Assembly: GCA_016191815.1 (NCBI GenBank)
Contig: JACPVI010000064.1
Location: 1 to 64,000, forward strand
From: Myxococcales bacterium
Lineage (GTDB): Bacteria; Myxococcota; Myxococcia; Myxococcales; Myxococcaceae
DNA length: 64,000 bases
Direction: 5' to 3'
In this document: positions 44,979 to 53,484 of the stretch, piece by piece
Layout: each line of letters begins with the position of its first letter
Position numbering within the stretch: position 1 is the stretch's first letter
Notes under the pieces: model-generated
Databases searched by the model: none
The model's input: the letters and a program-made list of their open reading frames with translations, nothing else
What the model was told of the DNA's origin: nothing
Translations under genes and position numbers: made by a program

Positions 44979-46335
44979 TCCGCGGCAGGCCGAGGGGACG
45001 GAGATCCCCGAGCTGGTGCGCACCGCGGTGTCCGCGCTGCCGGACCCGGCGGTGATCCTCGACGCCGAGCTCAAGGTGGTGCACTTCAACCAGGCCTACC
45101 GGCGGATGGCGGGGCTCAACGCGCTCGAGGATCCGGCGAAGGGCCGCGGCGCGCTCCTTTGCACCGATCTCCTCGAGCTGGAGATCTGCCGGACCACCTG
45201 CGCGGCGAGGGCCTGCATCCGGCAAGGGCGCAGCCTGTCGTTCCACGAGGTCCGCTGCGCCGCCGGTCCGGAGAAGGCCTCGACCTTCAACGTCCAGGTG
45301 ACTTGCTTCCCGGTTGCCAGCGGCGGCGGCCCGGTGGGGATGGTGGAGATCTACCGCGACACCACCGCTGAGCGGCACGTCCAGGAGCGCTTCCAGCGCT
45401 TGCTCGACCTCCAGCGCCACGCCAACCTGGAGCTCGATCGCCTGGTGCACGAGCGGACCGCGGAGCTGCGCCAGTCGCTGGAGGAGTTGCAGAAGACGCG
45501 GGAGCAGTTGGTGCAGGCGGAGAAGCTGCGCTCCCTGGGCGAGCTGGTGGCGGGGATCGCCCACGAGATCAACAACCCGGTGAACTTCATCTACGGCAAC
45601 ACGCCTTTCCTCAAGGAGCACTTCGCGGCGCTGTTCGGCCTTTTGGACCTGGTGGGGGAGCTCAAGAGCCTCTCCTCCACCGACCGGGGGCGGTTCGAGG
45701 CCGCGGCGGAGGCGGCGGACCTGGCCTTCATCCGGAACGACGCGGAGAAGCTGATCCGCACTTTCCATGTGGCCGCGGAGCGGATCGCCCACATCGTCCG
45801 CGGGCTTCGCACCATCGGCAGGGTGGGCGGTGTGGAGATGGAGGCCACCGACCTCGGCGAGTGCCTCTCCGCCACGGCGGCCATCCTGGCCCCGCTCTTC
45901 AAGGAGGAGGTCCGGCTGGAGCAGAAGGTGGAGCTGGGGGAGACAGTCCGCTGCAACCCCTCGCAGATCGGCCAGCTGATGACCAACCTCATCAAGAACG
46001 CGCGGGAGGCGATCTGCGGGCCGGGGGCGGTGGACGTCTCGCTCAGCCGGCAGGACACCCACGCACTCCTGGTGGTGGTGGACAACGGAGCTGGCATCCC
46101 CCCGGAGATGTTGCCGCGGGTGTTCGATCCGTTCTTCACCACCAAGCCGGTGGGGGTGGGGCAGGGCCTCGGGCTGGCCATCTGCTACTCGATTGCGAAG
46201 GCGCACGGCGGCACCATCGAGGTGGACTCGACGGTGGGGAAGGGAACTCGGGTCACGGTCAAGCTCCCGCTCGAGGGGCCCCCCGCTAGCGCGGAAGTTG
46301 CGGCGCCGGCCGCGACGGATTCAGATAGGCGTTGA
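44971..46335 (+). CDS. PAS-containing sensor histidine kinase
   Basis: 454 residues, soluble. A PAS domain (about 15-135; LPDPAVILDAELKVVHFNQ) includes an unusual Cys cluster (CTDLLELEICRTTCAARAC) that could bind a metal or iron-sulphur cofactor. A coiled coil (about 140-190) precedes the phospho-acceptor H198 in GIAHEINNPVNF. The ATPase domain shows the N box QLMTNLIKNAREAI, DNGAGIP, FFTTKP and GQGLGLAICYSI. This is a hybrid-less kinase of the NtrB/HPK4 type. It overlaps the receiver gene upstream, which is its likely partner. Confidence 0.9.
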   Translation: MDDPRQAEGTEIPELVRTAVSALPDPAVILDAELKVVHFNQAYRRMAGLNALEDPAKGRGALLCTDLLELEICRTTCAARACIRQGRSLSFHEVRCAAGPEKASTFNVQVTCFPVASGGGPVGMVEIYRDTTAERHVQERFQRLLDLQRHANLELDRLVHERTAELRQSLEELQKTREQLVQAEKLRSLGELVAGIAHEINNPVNFIYGNTPFLKEHFAALFGLLDLVGELKSLSSTDRGRFEAAAEAADLAFIRNDAEKLIRTFHVAAERIAHIVRGLRTIGRVGGVEMEATDLGECLSATAAILAPLFKEEVRLEQKVELGETVRCNPSQIGQLMTNLIKNAREAICGPGAVDVSLSRQDTHALLVVVDNGAGIPPEMLPRVFDPFFTTKPVGVGQGLGLAICYSIAKAHGGTIEVDSTVGKGTRVTVKLPLEGPPASAEVAAPAATDSDRR

Positions 46336-46368
46336 CTCGCCGGAGTCCCCGGTTGAACGTGGGGGTGA

Positions 46369-46851
46369 ATGAGAGAGCGGATGCTGCGGCGGCTGGTGCC
46401 GGAGTGGGGACGCGTCAGAGAGGCCTGGGGCCCGTGCGAGAGCTTCCTCAAACAGCGCGCGCTCACGGCGGACGTGATCTACGGCCTCTGCATGGCCGCC
46501 CAGGAATTGCTCGAGAACGCGGTCAAGTACGGCAGCTACACCCGCGCCGAAGACAGGATCGAGCTCGCCGTCGATGCCGGGCAGGCCGACGTGATCATCG
46601 AGGTCAAGCACCCCGTGGCCCGCGACCCCAGCCAGCTCCGCCGATTCGACGAGAGCATCCAGTGGATCCGCGGCTTCCAGAGCCCCTTCGAGGCCTATGT
46701 GGAGCGGCTGAAGAACGTCTCCGCCCAGCCCTACGAAACCGGCAAGAGCGGCCTCGGCCTGGCGCGCATCGCCTTCGAGGCCCGCTGCATCCTCGACTTT
46801 TACGTGGACGAGAACGACATCCTGGCGGTCTCTGCCGTCTACCAGTATTGA
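46369..46851 (+). CDS. RsbW/SiaB-like ATP-binding kinase (arm 1)
   Basis: 160 residues, one GHKL ATPase domain with no sensor. The N box is LCMAAQELLENAVKYGS (about 43-60), and the second Gly box is KSGLGLARIAFE. The first Gly box (DxGxG) is not recognisable; instead there is HPVARDPSQLRRFDESIQWI. SiaB- and RsbW-type anti-sigma kinases share this pattern. These proteins phosphorylate STAS antagonists on Ser/Thr. The next gene is a STAS protein 10 nt downstream, its probable substrate. Confidence 0.8.
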   Translation: MRERMLRRLVPEWGRVREAWGPCESFLKQRALTADVIYGLCMAAQELLENAVKYGSYTRAEDRIELAVDAGQADVIIEVKHPVARDPSQLRRFDESIQWIRGFQSPFEAYVERLKNVSAQPYETGKSGLGLARIAFEARCILDFYVDENDILAVSAVYQY

Positions 46852-46860
46852 AGGCGCCCG

Positions 46861-47229
46861 ATGCGGAGCGAAACCCTGGTCGACAAGGATCTGGTGGTGG
46901 AAATCGATGATCAGGACCAGGTGCTCGAGGTCCGCTGGCGGGGGACCAGCATGGACCGCGAGCCCGGCCGGTTCCTGATGCCCTTGTTCAAGGACATGGT
47001 CGATCGCTGCCGTGGCGTTCAGAAGAAGCTGGTGCTGGATCTCGCCCGGATGGACTACATGAACTCGTCGACCTTTGCCCCGATCGTCAAGATGCTCGAC
47101 GAGGCGGTGCGGGCGGGGGTGGGGGTCCAACTGCTCTACGACTCCAGCCGCCGCTGGCAGGTGCTCAGCTTCTCCGCGCTGAAGGTGTTCGAAACGGCAG
47201 ACGGCCGTGTTCAAATTCGAGCCAAGTGA
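46861..47229 (+). CDS. STAS-like anti-sigma-antagonist (arm 1)
   Basis: 122 residues. The central motif LVLDLARMDYMNSSTFAPIV holds the SpoIIAA/SiaC-type Ser pair after a hydrophobic strand, with Ser at the usual phosphorylation position. N-terminal strands (VVEIDDQDQVLEVRWRG) and the final strand fit a STAS fold. Directly follows the RsbW/SiaB-like gene; its end overlaps the methyltransferase start by 23 nt. Confidence 0.75.
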   Translation: MRSETLVDKDLVVEIDDQDQVLEVRWRGTSMDREPGRFLMPLFKDMVDRCRGVQKKLVLDLARMDYMNSSTFAPIVKMLDEAVRAGVGVQLLYDSSRRWQVLSFSALKVFETADGRVQIRAK

Positions 47230-48619
47230 CACCGCCGAAGCGCCGGTGATCTCCGGCTTTCTGGAGGGTGACGCCGGAAGGTTGCCGGTGAACGTCACCT
47301 TCGCCTCGCGGCTGTCGCTCTACGTGGCCTTCGCCTCGGGCCCCACACCGGCCGACCTGTCGGTGTTCAACAAGCTCGTCCTCGCGCTCAAGGGCGGAGA
47401 GGTCGATCTCTCCTCCTGCCGGTTCCACCTCGAATACACGCTCCGGGGATACGCGGGGCGCCTGGTGTTCCTCGAGGAGGTCTACGACTGCCACGCGCTC
47501 GTCTACGAGCAGAAGTACGTGGACCTCAAGAACTTCTTCCGAAACGTCGCCCTGGTGCTGGCCCAGAAGGAGGGCATCGAATCCGAGTTCAAGGAATACA
47601 CCCTGCAGGTCCTCTACGATCTCGCCGTCTACAAGCGTTTCTTCAACGAGCAGGACCGCGTCCTGGCCAACGAGCCGGCGCACGTGGCCGAGGCGGCGCA
47701 GGCCTCGCTGCTCGCCGGCGAGGGCCGGGAGTTCTTCCACTTCATGGACGAGCTGGTGGTGCGGAGGCTGGGCGAGGTGGTGCACGGATTCGACCGCGAG
47801 CGCCACGAACGGCACGGCTACTACCTCCGCCGGCAGGTGTGGGAGCTGATCCTCGCCTCCGAATTCCTCAAGCGCACCAACCTCAAGCCTCGGGGCTACT
47901 CCGGCGACGCCGAGACGATGGAGATGCTGTACGAGAACCGGTTCGTCGGCCGGTACGTCTTCAACAAGCTGCTCCACAAGTTCCCGATCGAGCAGCCGGC
48001 GGCCCAGGCGGTCCGCAACCGGCGAAAGCTCATCCCCGAGCTGATGCGGTCGGTGATCGCCCGGTTCCGTCAGGGTGACGCTCCCTTCCGGTTCTTCTCC
48101 GTCGCGGCCGGCCCGGCGTGCGAGCTGCAGGACGTCTACCTGGGCCCCGAGGACTTCGAGCTGCTCGAGTGCTCGCTGCTCGACCAGGACCCTCACGCGC
48201 TCCAGCGCGCCCGGGCCACCATCGAGCGGATCGAGGCGGCGCGGGACCAGCGGATCCGCTACAAGACTTACACCGACTCCGTCCGGACCATGCTCCGCGA
48301 CCGCTCGCTGAGCGAGCGCCTCGGCCGGTACCACTTCATCTACTCGATGGGGTTGTTCGATTACCTGACTCTGCCGGTCGCCCGTGCCATTCTAGGGAGG
48401 CTTTACGGGCTGTTGGTTCCGGGCGGGGCGATGGTGATCGGCAATTATCACGTTGCCAACCCCTCCCGGTATTACATGGAATACTGGGCAGATTGGGTCC
48501 TTCACTACCGAACCGAAGCGGACTGCCTCGAGCTGGCCTCGACCCTCCCGGGGGCGAAGGCGAGCATCACCTTCGAGCCGACCCGCTCCCAGATGTTCAT
48601 GCTGGTCGAAAAGACCTGA
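47207..48619 (+). CDS. PilZ-like / class I SAM methyltransferase (PhcB-like)
   Basis: 470 residues from a GTG at 47207. The N-terminal part (about 1-95) is beta-rich and PilZ-like. A helical middle follows (about 100-250). The C-terminal methyltransferase fold has motif I FFSVAAGPACELQDVYL (about 300-315), then LLECSLLDQDPHALQRA and IYSMGLFDYLTLPVARAIL with LVPGGAMVIGNYH. This arrangement is seen in proteins annotated as PhcB-like, which make 3-hydroxypalmitate methyl ester signals in Ralstonia. Whether this one makes a fatty-acid ester is inference; the gene sits inside a partner-switching operon. Confidence 0.72.
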   Translation: MFKFEPSDTAEAPVISGFLEGDAGRLPVNVTFASRLSLYVAFASGPTPADLSVFNKLVLALKGGEVDLSSCRFHLEYTLRGYAGRLVFLEEVYDCHALVYEQKYVDLKNFFRNVALVLAQKEGIESEFKEYTLQVLYDLAVYKRFFNEQDRVLANEPAHVAEAAQASLLAGEGREFFHFMDELVVRRLGEVVHGFDRERHERHGYYLRRQVWELILASEFLKRTNLKPRGYSGDAETMEMLYENRFVGRYVFNKLLHKFPIEQPAAQAVRNRRKLIPELMRSVIARFRQGDAPFRFFSVAAGPACELQDVYLGPEDFELLECSLLDQDPHALQRARATIERIEAARDQRIRYKTYTDSVRTMLRDRSLSERLGRYHFIYSMGLFDYLTLPVARAILGRLYGLLVPGGAMVIGNYHVANPSRYYMEYWADWVLHYRTEADCLELASTLPGAKASITFEPTRSQMFMLVEKT

Positions 48620-48624
48620 GGGCC

Positions 48625-50016
48625 GTGCCGCCGCCCGCTCCTTCGCCGCCGGCCGTCGAGCCTAACGGCGGGTTCTCTGCCTACTGCGACGAGTTCATCC
48701 ACTCGTGGGCCAAGACCCTCACCGCGCTGGGGATCGTCCTCATCCCCCTGTTCTACGTGCTCGATACGTTCACCATGCCCTCGGAGCTGCTGCCCCGGTT
48801 CGCGGCCGTCCGCACCGCGGCCACGGTGATCGCGGTGATCGAGCACATCATCCTCAGGCGGACCAAGCCGAGCCGCTTCTCCTACCTGCACGGGTACTTC
48901 TTCGGGCTGATGGTGGGGTCGATGATCACGGTGATGACCATCGACCTCGGGGGGTTCGACTCGAGCTACTACGCGGGGCTGAACCTGGTGATCGTCGGGG
49001 TCAACATCCTGCTCCCCTGGCGGGCGATCCACGCGACCGTCAACGGCACCGTCCTGGTGACGATGTACGTCGCCGCCAACGCTGTCTTCGGCGGGCCGTT
49101 CCAGACCGCGAACCTGATCAACAACGTCTACTTCCTCGGCTCCACGGTCGTGATCTCGGTGGCGATCTCCTTACTCAGGTACCGGTTGACCGCGCAGGAG
49201 TTCAGCCTCCGCGAGAAGCTGCTCGAGACGAACCAGAGCCTCGACCGCTCTCGGAAGGAGCTGGCCGCTGCCCGCGACGCCCTCTGGGGCGAGATGGAGG
49301 TGGCCAAGCGGATCCAGACTGCGCTCCTGCCGCAGAACCAAGGCCTCGGTCCGTACGAGATCCGCGCGGTGATGCAACCGGCCGCCGAGGTGGGAGGGGA
49401 CTACTACGACATCATCCGGACCACCGCCGGGGAAGACTGGGTCACCATCGGAGACGTCTCCGGCCACGGGGTCGAGTCGGGCCTGGTGATGATGATGACC
49501 CAGACGAGCATCGCCACCACCGTCAACGCCATCCCCGGGCTGGAGCCTACCGACGTCTTCAACACGGTCAACGTGGTGGTCTGCGAGAACATCTCCCGCC
49601 TGGGCGCGATGCACTACATGACCTTGAACATCCTGAGGCTCAAGCCGGACCGGGTCACCGTGGCCGGCAAGCACCAGGACTTCCTGGTCTGCCGGGCTTC
49701 GAACGGCGAGGTGGACCAGATCTCCAACGACGGCTGCTGGCTCGGGGTGATCGCCGATACCCGGGGCGGGGTGGAGAACCAGGACATCCCGATGGCGGAA
49801 GGCGACCTCTTGCTGCTGTATACCGACGGCATCACCGAGGCGCGTTCGGCGAAGGGCGAGCTCTTCGGCGAGGCGCGGCTCAAGGCCACCCTCAAGCGGG
49901 TTGCCTCCCGGCCGCTGGACGAGGCCCTGCGCGCCATCCTCGACGAGGTCACTCGCTTCGAGACTCGTCAGGAGGACGACATCACGCTGGTGCTGATCCG
50001 GAAGAGCCGGGCGTGA
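48625..50016 (+). CDS. membrane-anchored SpoIIE/PP2C-type phosphatase
   Basis: 463 residues from a GTG 5 nt after the methyltransferase stop. The first 180 residues hold six TM helices with short loops (LTALGIVLIPLFYVLD, SMITVMTIDLGG, VISVAISLL), a MASE-like sensor. A coiled coil (about 195-230) leads to the SpoIIE/PP2C phosphatase: AKRIQTALLP, AEVGGDYYDII, TIGDVSGHGVESGLV, LLLYTDGITEARS and DDITLVLI, with all metal-binding aspartates in place. It should dephosphorylate STAS proteins and so switch the partner kinases off. Confidence 0.92.
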   Translation: MPPPAPSPPAVEPNGGFSAYCDEFIHSWAKTLTALGIVLIPLFYVLDTFTMPSELLPRFAAVRTAATVIAVIEHIILRRTKPSRFSYLHGYFFGLMVGSMITVMTIDLGGFDSSYYAGLNLVIVGVNILLPWRAIHATVNGTVLVTMYVAANAVFGGPFQTANLINNVYFLGSTVVISVAISLLRYRLTAQEFSLREKLLETNQSLDRSRKELAAARDALWGEMEVAKRIQTALLPQNQGLGPYEIRAVMQPAAEVGGDYYDIIRTTAGEDWVTIGDVSGHGVESGLVMMMTQTSIATTVNAIPGLEPTDVFNTVNVVVCENISRLGAMHYMTLNILRLKPDRVTVAGKHQDFLVCRASNGEVDQISNDGCWLGVIADTRGGVENQDIPMAEGDLLLLYTDGITEARSAKGELFGEARLKATLKRVASRPLDEALRAILDEVTRFETRQEDDITLVLIRKSRA

Positions 50017-50072
50017 GGGATAGGGCCGGGTAGATTGGTCTAGACGGCGAGCCAGATCGGAGGAGGAATGCC

Positions 50073-51191
50073 TTGAGCGCCCGGCCACCGCGCAGGGTCT
50101 CGGCGGCGGCCATCGCCGCGGTCCTCCTGTGGGGGGCGTGCAGCGTGGCGCTCGCGGTAGACGTCGCGCTCCAGCTCGCCGGGGTGCTGAGTCTCGATGC
50201 GCGCGCGGTGTCCCTCTACCTCCTCTGCGGCGCGGGGTCGGTCCTGGGCGGCTATTGTTGGCTCGGGGCCTGGCGCCGGGCCGCTCCCAAGGCAGAGCAC
50301 TCCGCGGGCGCAGAGGTGATGGAGGCGCTCGAGCTGCTCGCGCAGGAACAGGCGGCGGAGGTCGCCAAGCAGAACGAAGAGCTGAAGGCACGGGCCTTGG
50401 TGCTCCAGCAGCAGAACCGCGATCTCGAGCGCGCCAACCGGCTGAAGCGAGAATTCCTCGCCAACATGTCGCACGAGCTGAGGACGCCGCTCAGCTCGGT
50501 GATCGGGTTCTCCGAGCTGATGCTGGCGGAGATGGACGCGCCCCTCGCCCCCGAGCACCGCGAGTTTGCGCGCGACATCTACCGCGCCGGGAAGCACCTG
50601 TTGGAGATGATCAACAACATCCTCGACCTGGCCAAGATCGAGGCCGGCCGGATGGAGTTCGCACGCGAGCCGGTCGACCTGGGCGGAGCGCTCCGTGAGG
50701 CCGAGGAAATCGTTCGATCGCTCGCGCTGAAGAAGGAGCTCTCGATGGAGGTCAACGTTGCGGATGTGACGATCTGCCTCGGCGACCGCCAGCGCGTGGT
50801 GCAGGTCGCGCTGAACCTCCTCTCCAACGCGGCCAAGTTCACTCCCCGGGGCGGGCGGGTCACCGCCTCCGTCCGGACCTGCGAAGATGGCGCCCATGCC
50901 GAGCTCGTGGTCCAGGACACTGGCATCGGCATCGACCCGGGGGACCAGGAGCTCATCTTCGAGCAATTCCGGCAGGTGGACGGCGGTATCGCACGCGAGT
51001 ACGGAGGGACAGGGCTCGGGCTGGCACTGGTGCGCAAGTTCCTCGACGCGATGGGCGGCACGGTGTCGGTCGCCAGCCGGCTCGGCGAGGGCGCCACTTT
51101 CACGGTACGGCTCCCGCGGCTGGCCGAGGCAGGCGCGGCGGCGGAGCAGAGCGCCGCTGCCGGCTCAGACACGCCCGAGAGATCCGCCTGA
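50073..51191 (+). CDS. membrane histidine kinase
   Basis: 372 residues from a TTG at 50073; GGAGGAGG lies 6 nt before it, and an adjacent ATG is followed by an in-frame stop. Two TM helices (about 9-32 and 45-65) have almost no loop, so sensing is within the membrane or cytoplasm. A coiled coil (about 85-125) precedes the phospho-acceptor H134 in NMSHELRTPLSSVIGF. The ATPase domain is intact (NLLSNAAKFTPRGG, DTGIGIDPGDQ, YGGTGLGLALVRKF). No receiver is fused; the lone receiver at the cluster end is a candidate. Confidence 0.92.
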   Translation: MSARPPRRVSAAAIAAVLLWGACSVALAVDVALQLAGVLSLDARAVSLYLLCGAGSVLGGYCWLGAWRRAAPKAEHSAGAEVMEALELLAQEQAAEVAKQNEELKARALVLQQQNRDLERANRLKREFLANMSHELRTPLSSVIGFSELMLAEMDAPLAPEHREFARDIYRAGKHLLEMINNILDLAKIEAGRMEFAREPVDLGGALREAEEIVRSLALKKELSMEVNVADVTICLGDRQRVVQVALNLLSNAAKFTPRGGRVTASVRTCEDGAHAELVVQDTGIGIDPGDQELIFEQFRQVDGGIAREYGGTGLGLALVRKFLDAMGGTVSVASRLGEGATFTVRLPRLAEAGAAAEQSAAAGSDTPERSA

Positions 51192-51263
51192 GCACGGAGT
51201 CTCGCTTCGTGCTAGAAGGCCACTGGCGAGCGGCGGCCGCGACCTGACGCCCTCGCCAGGAAC

Positions 51264-51659
51264 ATGGGCGCGTTCGAGTTTCCGGAGACGATCACCCCCG
51301 ACTTCCACATCCGCTCCTCCGAGTCGCCGGGGGCCTGGGCGGTCCGGTGCTCGGGCATCCTGGACGTCCCGGACGCCGCGGCGCACGTGCAGCCGCACCT
51401 GCTCGGTCTCCACAGCGCGGTGGTGGCCGCGAAGATCCCCTTGGTACGCCTCGACGTGACGGACGTCGAGTACATGAACTCGAGCGGCCTGAAGAGCTTC
51501 ATGGCCTGGTTCCTGATCGCCTCCCAAAGCAAGGACCACCAGTACACCATCGAGGTCGGGTACGACCCGCACCGGAGCTGGCAGCAGGTTTCCCTGAGGC
51601 CGATGGAACGGCTGGCGCCGAAGGTGGTGCGGCTCAAGCCCGCCCCGGCCGCCGGCTAG
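51264..51659 (+). CDS. STAS protein, SiaC/SpoIIAA-like (arm 2)
   Basis: 131 residues. The core is LVRLDVTDVEYMNSSGLKSF with MAWFL, carrying the Ser-Ser pair at the phosphorylation site. N-terminal text WAVRCSGILDV, then the extra C-terminal segment YTIEVGYDPHRSWQQVSL with ERLAPKVVRL, is shared with the next gene, so the two are paralogues with an extended end compared with ordinary STAS domains. Confidence 0.8.
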   Translation: MGAFEFPETITPDFHIRSSESPGAWAVRCSGILDVPDAAAHVQPHLLGLHSAVVAAKIPLVRLDVTDVEYMNSSGLKSFMAWFLIASQSKDHQYTIEVGYDPHRSWQQVSLRPMERLAPKVVRLKPAPAAG

Positions 51660-51742
51660 CGCAGGCGCAACTGCCGCGGCCCGCGCCGCGGTGGAGAGAA
51701 CGGGCGGCGGCTCCAGATGACAGCCGCGAGGAGAAGGGTGCG

Positions 51743-52144
51743 ATGGGTCGACTAGAGATTCCCCCCGGAGTCGTTCCGGGCTTTCACCTCGAGGTCGAGG
51801 CCAGAGGCAGCCGGGTCACGGTGACCTGCTCCGGGACGCTCGATGTCAGGGATCCCTCCGGAACCCTCCAGCCCGAGCTCTTGCGCCTCCACCGGGAGCT
51901 GCTCGAGGCGAAGGTCAGCGAGGTGCGTCTCGACTTCGTCCGCGTCGAGTACATGAACTCCAGCGGCATCAAGTGTTTCATGGCGTGGTTTCTCAAAGCC
52001 GAGAAGCAAGAGCCTCGCCCCTACACCTTCGAGGTGGTCTACGACCCCAATCGGACCTGGCAATACGTCTCCTTCACCACCATGGGACACATCGCACCGA
52101 ACGTCCTCCGGATGGCGCCGATCGCAAAGGCCGATCCGCAGTGA
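51743..52144 (+). CDS. STAS protein, paralogue of the preceding gene (arm 2)
   Basis: 133 residues from the ATG at 51743 with AGGAGAAGGG upstream. It repeats the pattern of its neighbour: VTVTCSGTLDV, VRLDFVRVEYMNSSGIKCF with MAWFLKAEKQE, and YTFEVVYDPNRTWQYVSF. A tandem duplication is likely. The two could be different substrates of the downstream kinases. Its stop overlaps the start of the next kinase gene (GTGA). Confidence 0.8.
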   Translation: MGRLEIPPGVVPGFHLEVEARGSRVTVTCSGTLDVRDPSGTLQPELLRLHRELLEAKVSEVRLDFVRVEYMNSSGIKCFMAWFLKAEKQEPRPYTFEVVYDPNRTWQYVSFTTMGHIAPNVLRMAPIAKADPQ

Positions 52145-52797
52145 GCGAACCCCTGGCCGCCCCCGTTCCTCGGGAGGCAGTCGAGCCCAAGGCCGAGATG
52201 CAGCTGGTGATGCCGGCCGACTGGCAGCACATCCGCCAGATCCGCGAATTCCTCTACAACTCGGTGCTCTCCTTCGGAAAGGCCAGGGATTTTGCCGATC
52301 GGTGCGCGATGTGTGCGAGCGAGCTTTTGGAGAACGCGGTGAAGTACTCCGTGCCGGATAGTGAGATCAGCGTCTCGGTGCGGATCGACTTCAGCCGGTC
52401 GGCGATGACCGTCGCGGTCGAGAACCAGACGGAGCCGGAACAGGCCGCCGAGCTCGAGCGCATCTTCGAGCAGGTGAGCCTCGCCAACCCGCTCGAGTCG
52501 TACGTGGTGAGGCTGCGCCAGGCCGGAGATCGGGACGACTCGAGCAGCCAGCTGGGGCTCGGGCGCATCCGCGCCGAGGGCCAGGGGTGGATTCGCTGCG
52601 AGCTGGTCGCCGCCGACCGCGTCCGGATGACCGTCGGAGTCCCGGAGAAGCGCTCGATCCCCGGCGCCGCGCTGGGCGGTGGAAAGCGCTACAGCGATCC
52701 GCCCGCCCCTCCTCCAGCGCACGAAGGCGGTCCGGCCGCCGCCCGGCCGAGAAAGCCTCGTCGCGGCACGCGGACGAAGCCCCGGGGGAAGCGGTAA
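52141..52797 (+). CDS. RsbW/SiaB-like ATP-binding kinase with basic tail (arm 2)
   Basis: 218 residues from a GTG overlapping the STAS stop. The GHKL domain (about 20-165) has the N box CAMCASELLENAVKYSV and second Gly box SQLGLGRIRAEGQ; the first Gly box is again replaced by NQTEPEQAAELERIFEQVS. The last 40 residues are Pro, Arg and Lys-rich (ARPRKPRRGTRTKPRGKR), a disordered basic tail that its two paralogues lack. It is the probable kinase for the upstream STAS pair. Confidence 0.78.
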   Translation: MSEPLAAPVPREAVEPKAEMQLVMPADWQHIRQIREFLYNSVLSFGKARDFADRCAMCASELLENAVKYSVPDSEISVSVRIDFSRSAMTVAVENQTEPEQAAELERIFEQVSLANPLESYVVRLRQAGDRDDSSSQLGLGRIRAEGQGWIRCELVAADRVRMTVGVPEKRSIPGAALGGGKRYSDPPAPPPAHEGGPAAARPRKPRRGTRTKPRGKR

Positions 52798-52848
52798 CCT
52801 ACCGCCGGAGGCGCCCGCCAGCGCCTCGGAAGAGGCTGGTGCAACAAG

Positions 52849-53310
52849 GTGGCAGAGTCGGCAAAGCTGGAGTTTTCCTTCAGTCCGGACTGGCGTTTCC
52901 TACGACAGCTCCGCCACTTCGTGCGCCACCTGGTGACGGCGCGGACCTCGAATCAGGAACTGGCCGAGCACATCGGGATGGCGGTCGCCGAGCTGACCGA
53001 GAACATGGTCAAGTACGCGCGCGGAGCCCAGGCGGTGGTCCGCCTGGAGATCAGCTCCGGTCGACCGGTGATCCGGGTGGAGGCGGAGAACGACGCCGAT
53101 CCGGGGGCGATCGAAGAGCTGACCCGGGTCTTGGCGCAGGTCAACCGGGGCACGCCCGACGACGCCTACCTCGCCGCGCTGGCCGCGGTCGGCGGGGACG
53201 AACCGGGGAGCAAGCTCGGCCTGGCCCGAGTGCGCGCCGAGGCGCAGATGGCCCTGAGCTGCGAGGTGCGGGACAGGCGCGTGCGGGTCATCGCCGAGCG
53301 AGCCGCTTGA
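52849..53310 (+). CDS. RsbW/SiaB-like ATP-binding kinase (third copy)
   Basis: 153 residues from a GTG. N box HIGMAVAELTENMVKYARG (about 44-62), second Gly box GSKLGLARVRAEAQ, and NDADPGAIEELTRVLAQVN in place of the first Gly box. Same design as the two other copies in this cluster but without a tail. It is 51 nt after the basic-tailed copy. Confidence 0.78.
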   Translation: MAESAKLEFSFSPDWRFLRQLRHFVRHLVTARTSNQELAEHIGMAVAELTENMVKYARGAQAVVRLEISSGRPVIRVEAENDADPGAIEELTRVLAQVNRGTPDDAYLAALAAVGGDEPGSKLGLARVRAEAQMALSCEVRDRRVRVIAERAA

Positions 53311-53484
53311 GCCATGGACTCGCGAGCGCCGGGCAACCCCCTTGCGATGGCGATTTCCTTTGTTTGCGCGACTGGCTAGATTCCGGTGCACTCCGCGTGT
53401 GGCGAGAGGACGGGGCCGGCGCGAGGGCGTCATGCGGGGCGGGCGCGCAGAGCCTACGGGGCAAGAGGACGAGCCTGGATTCTC

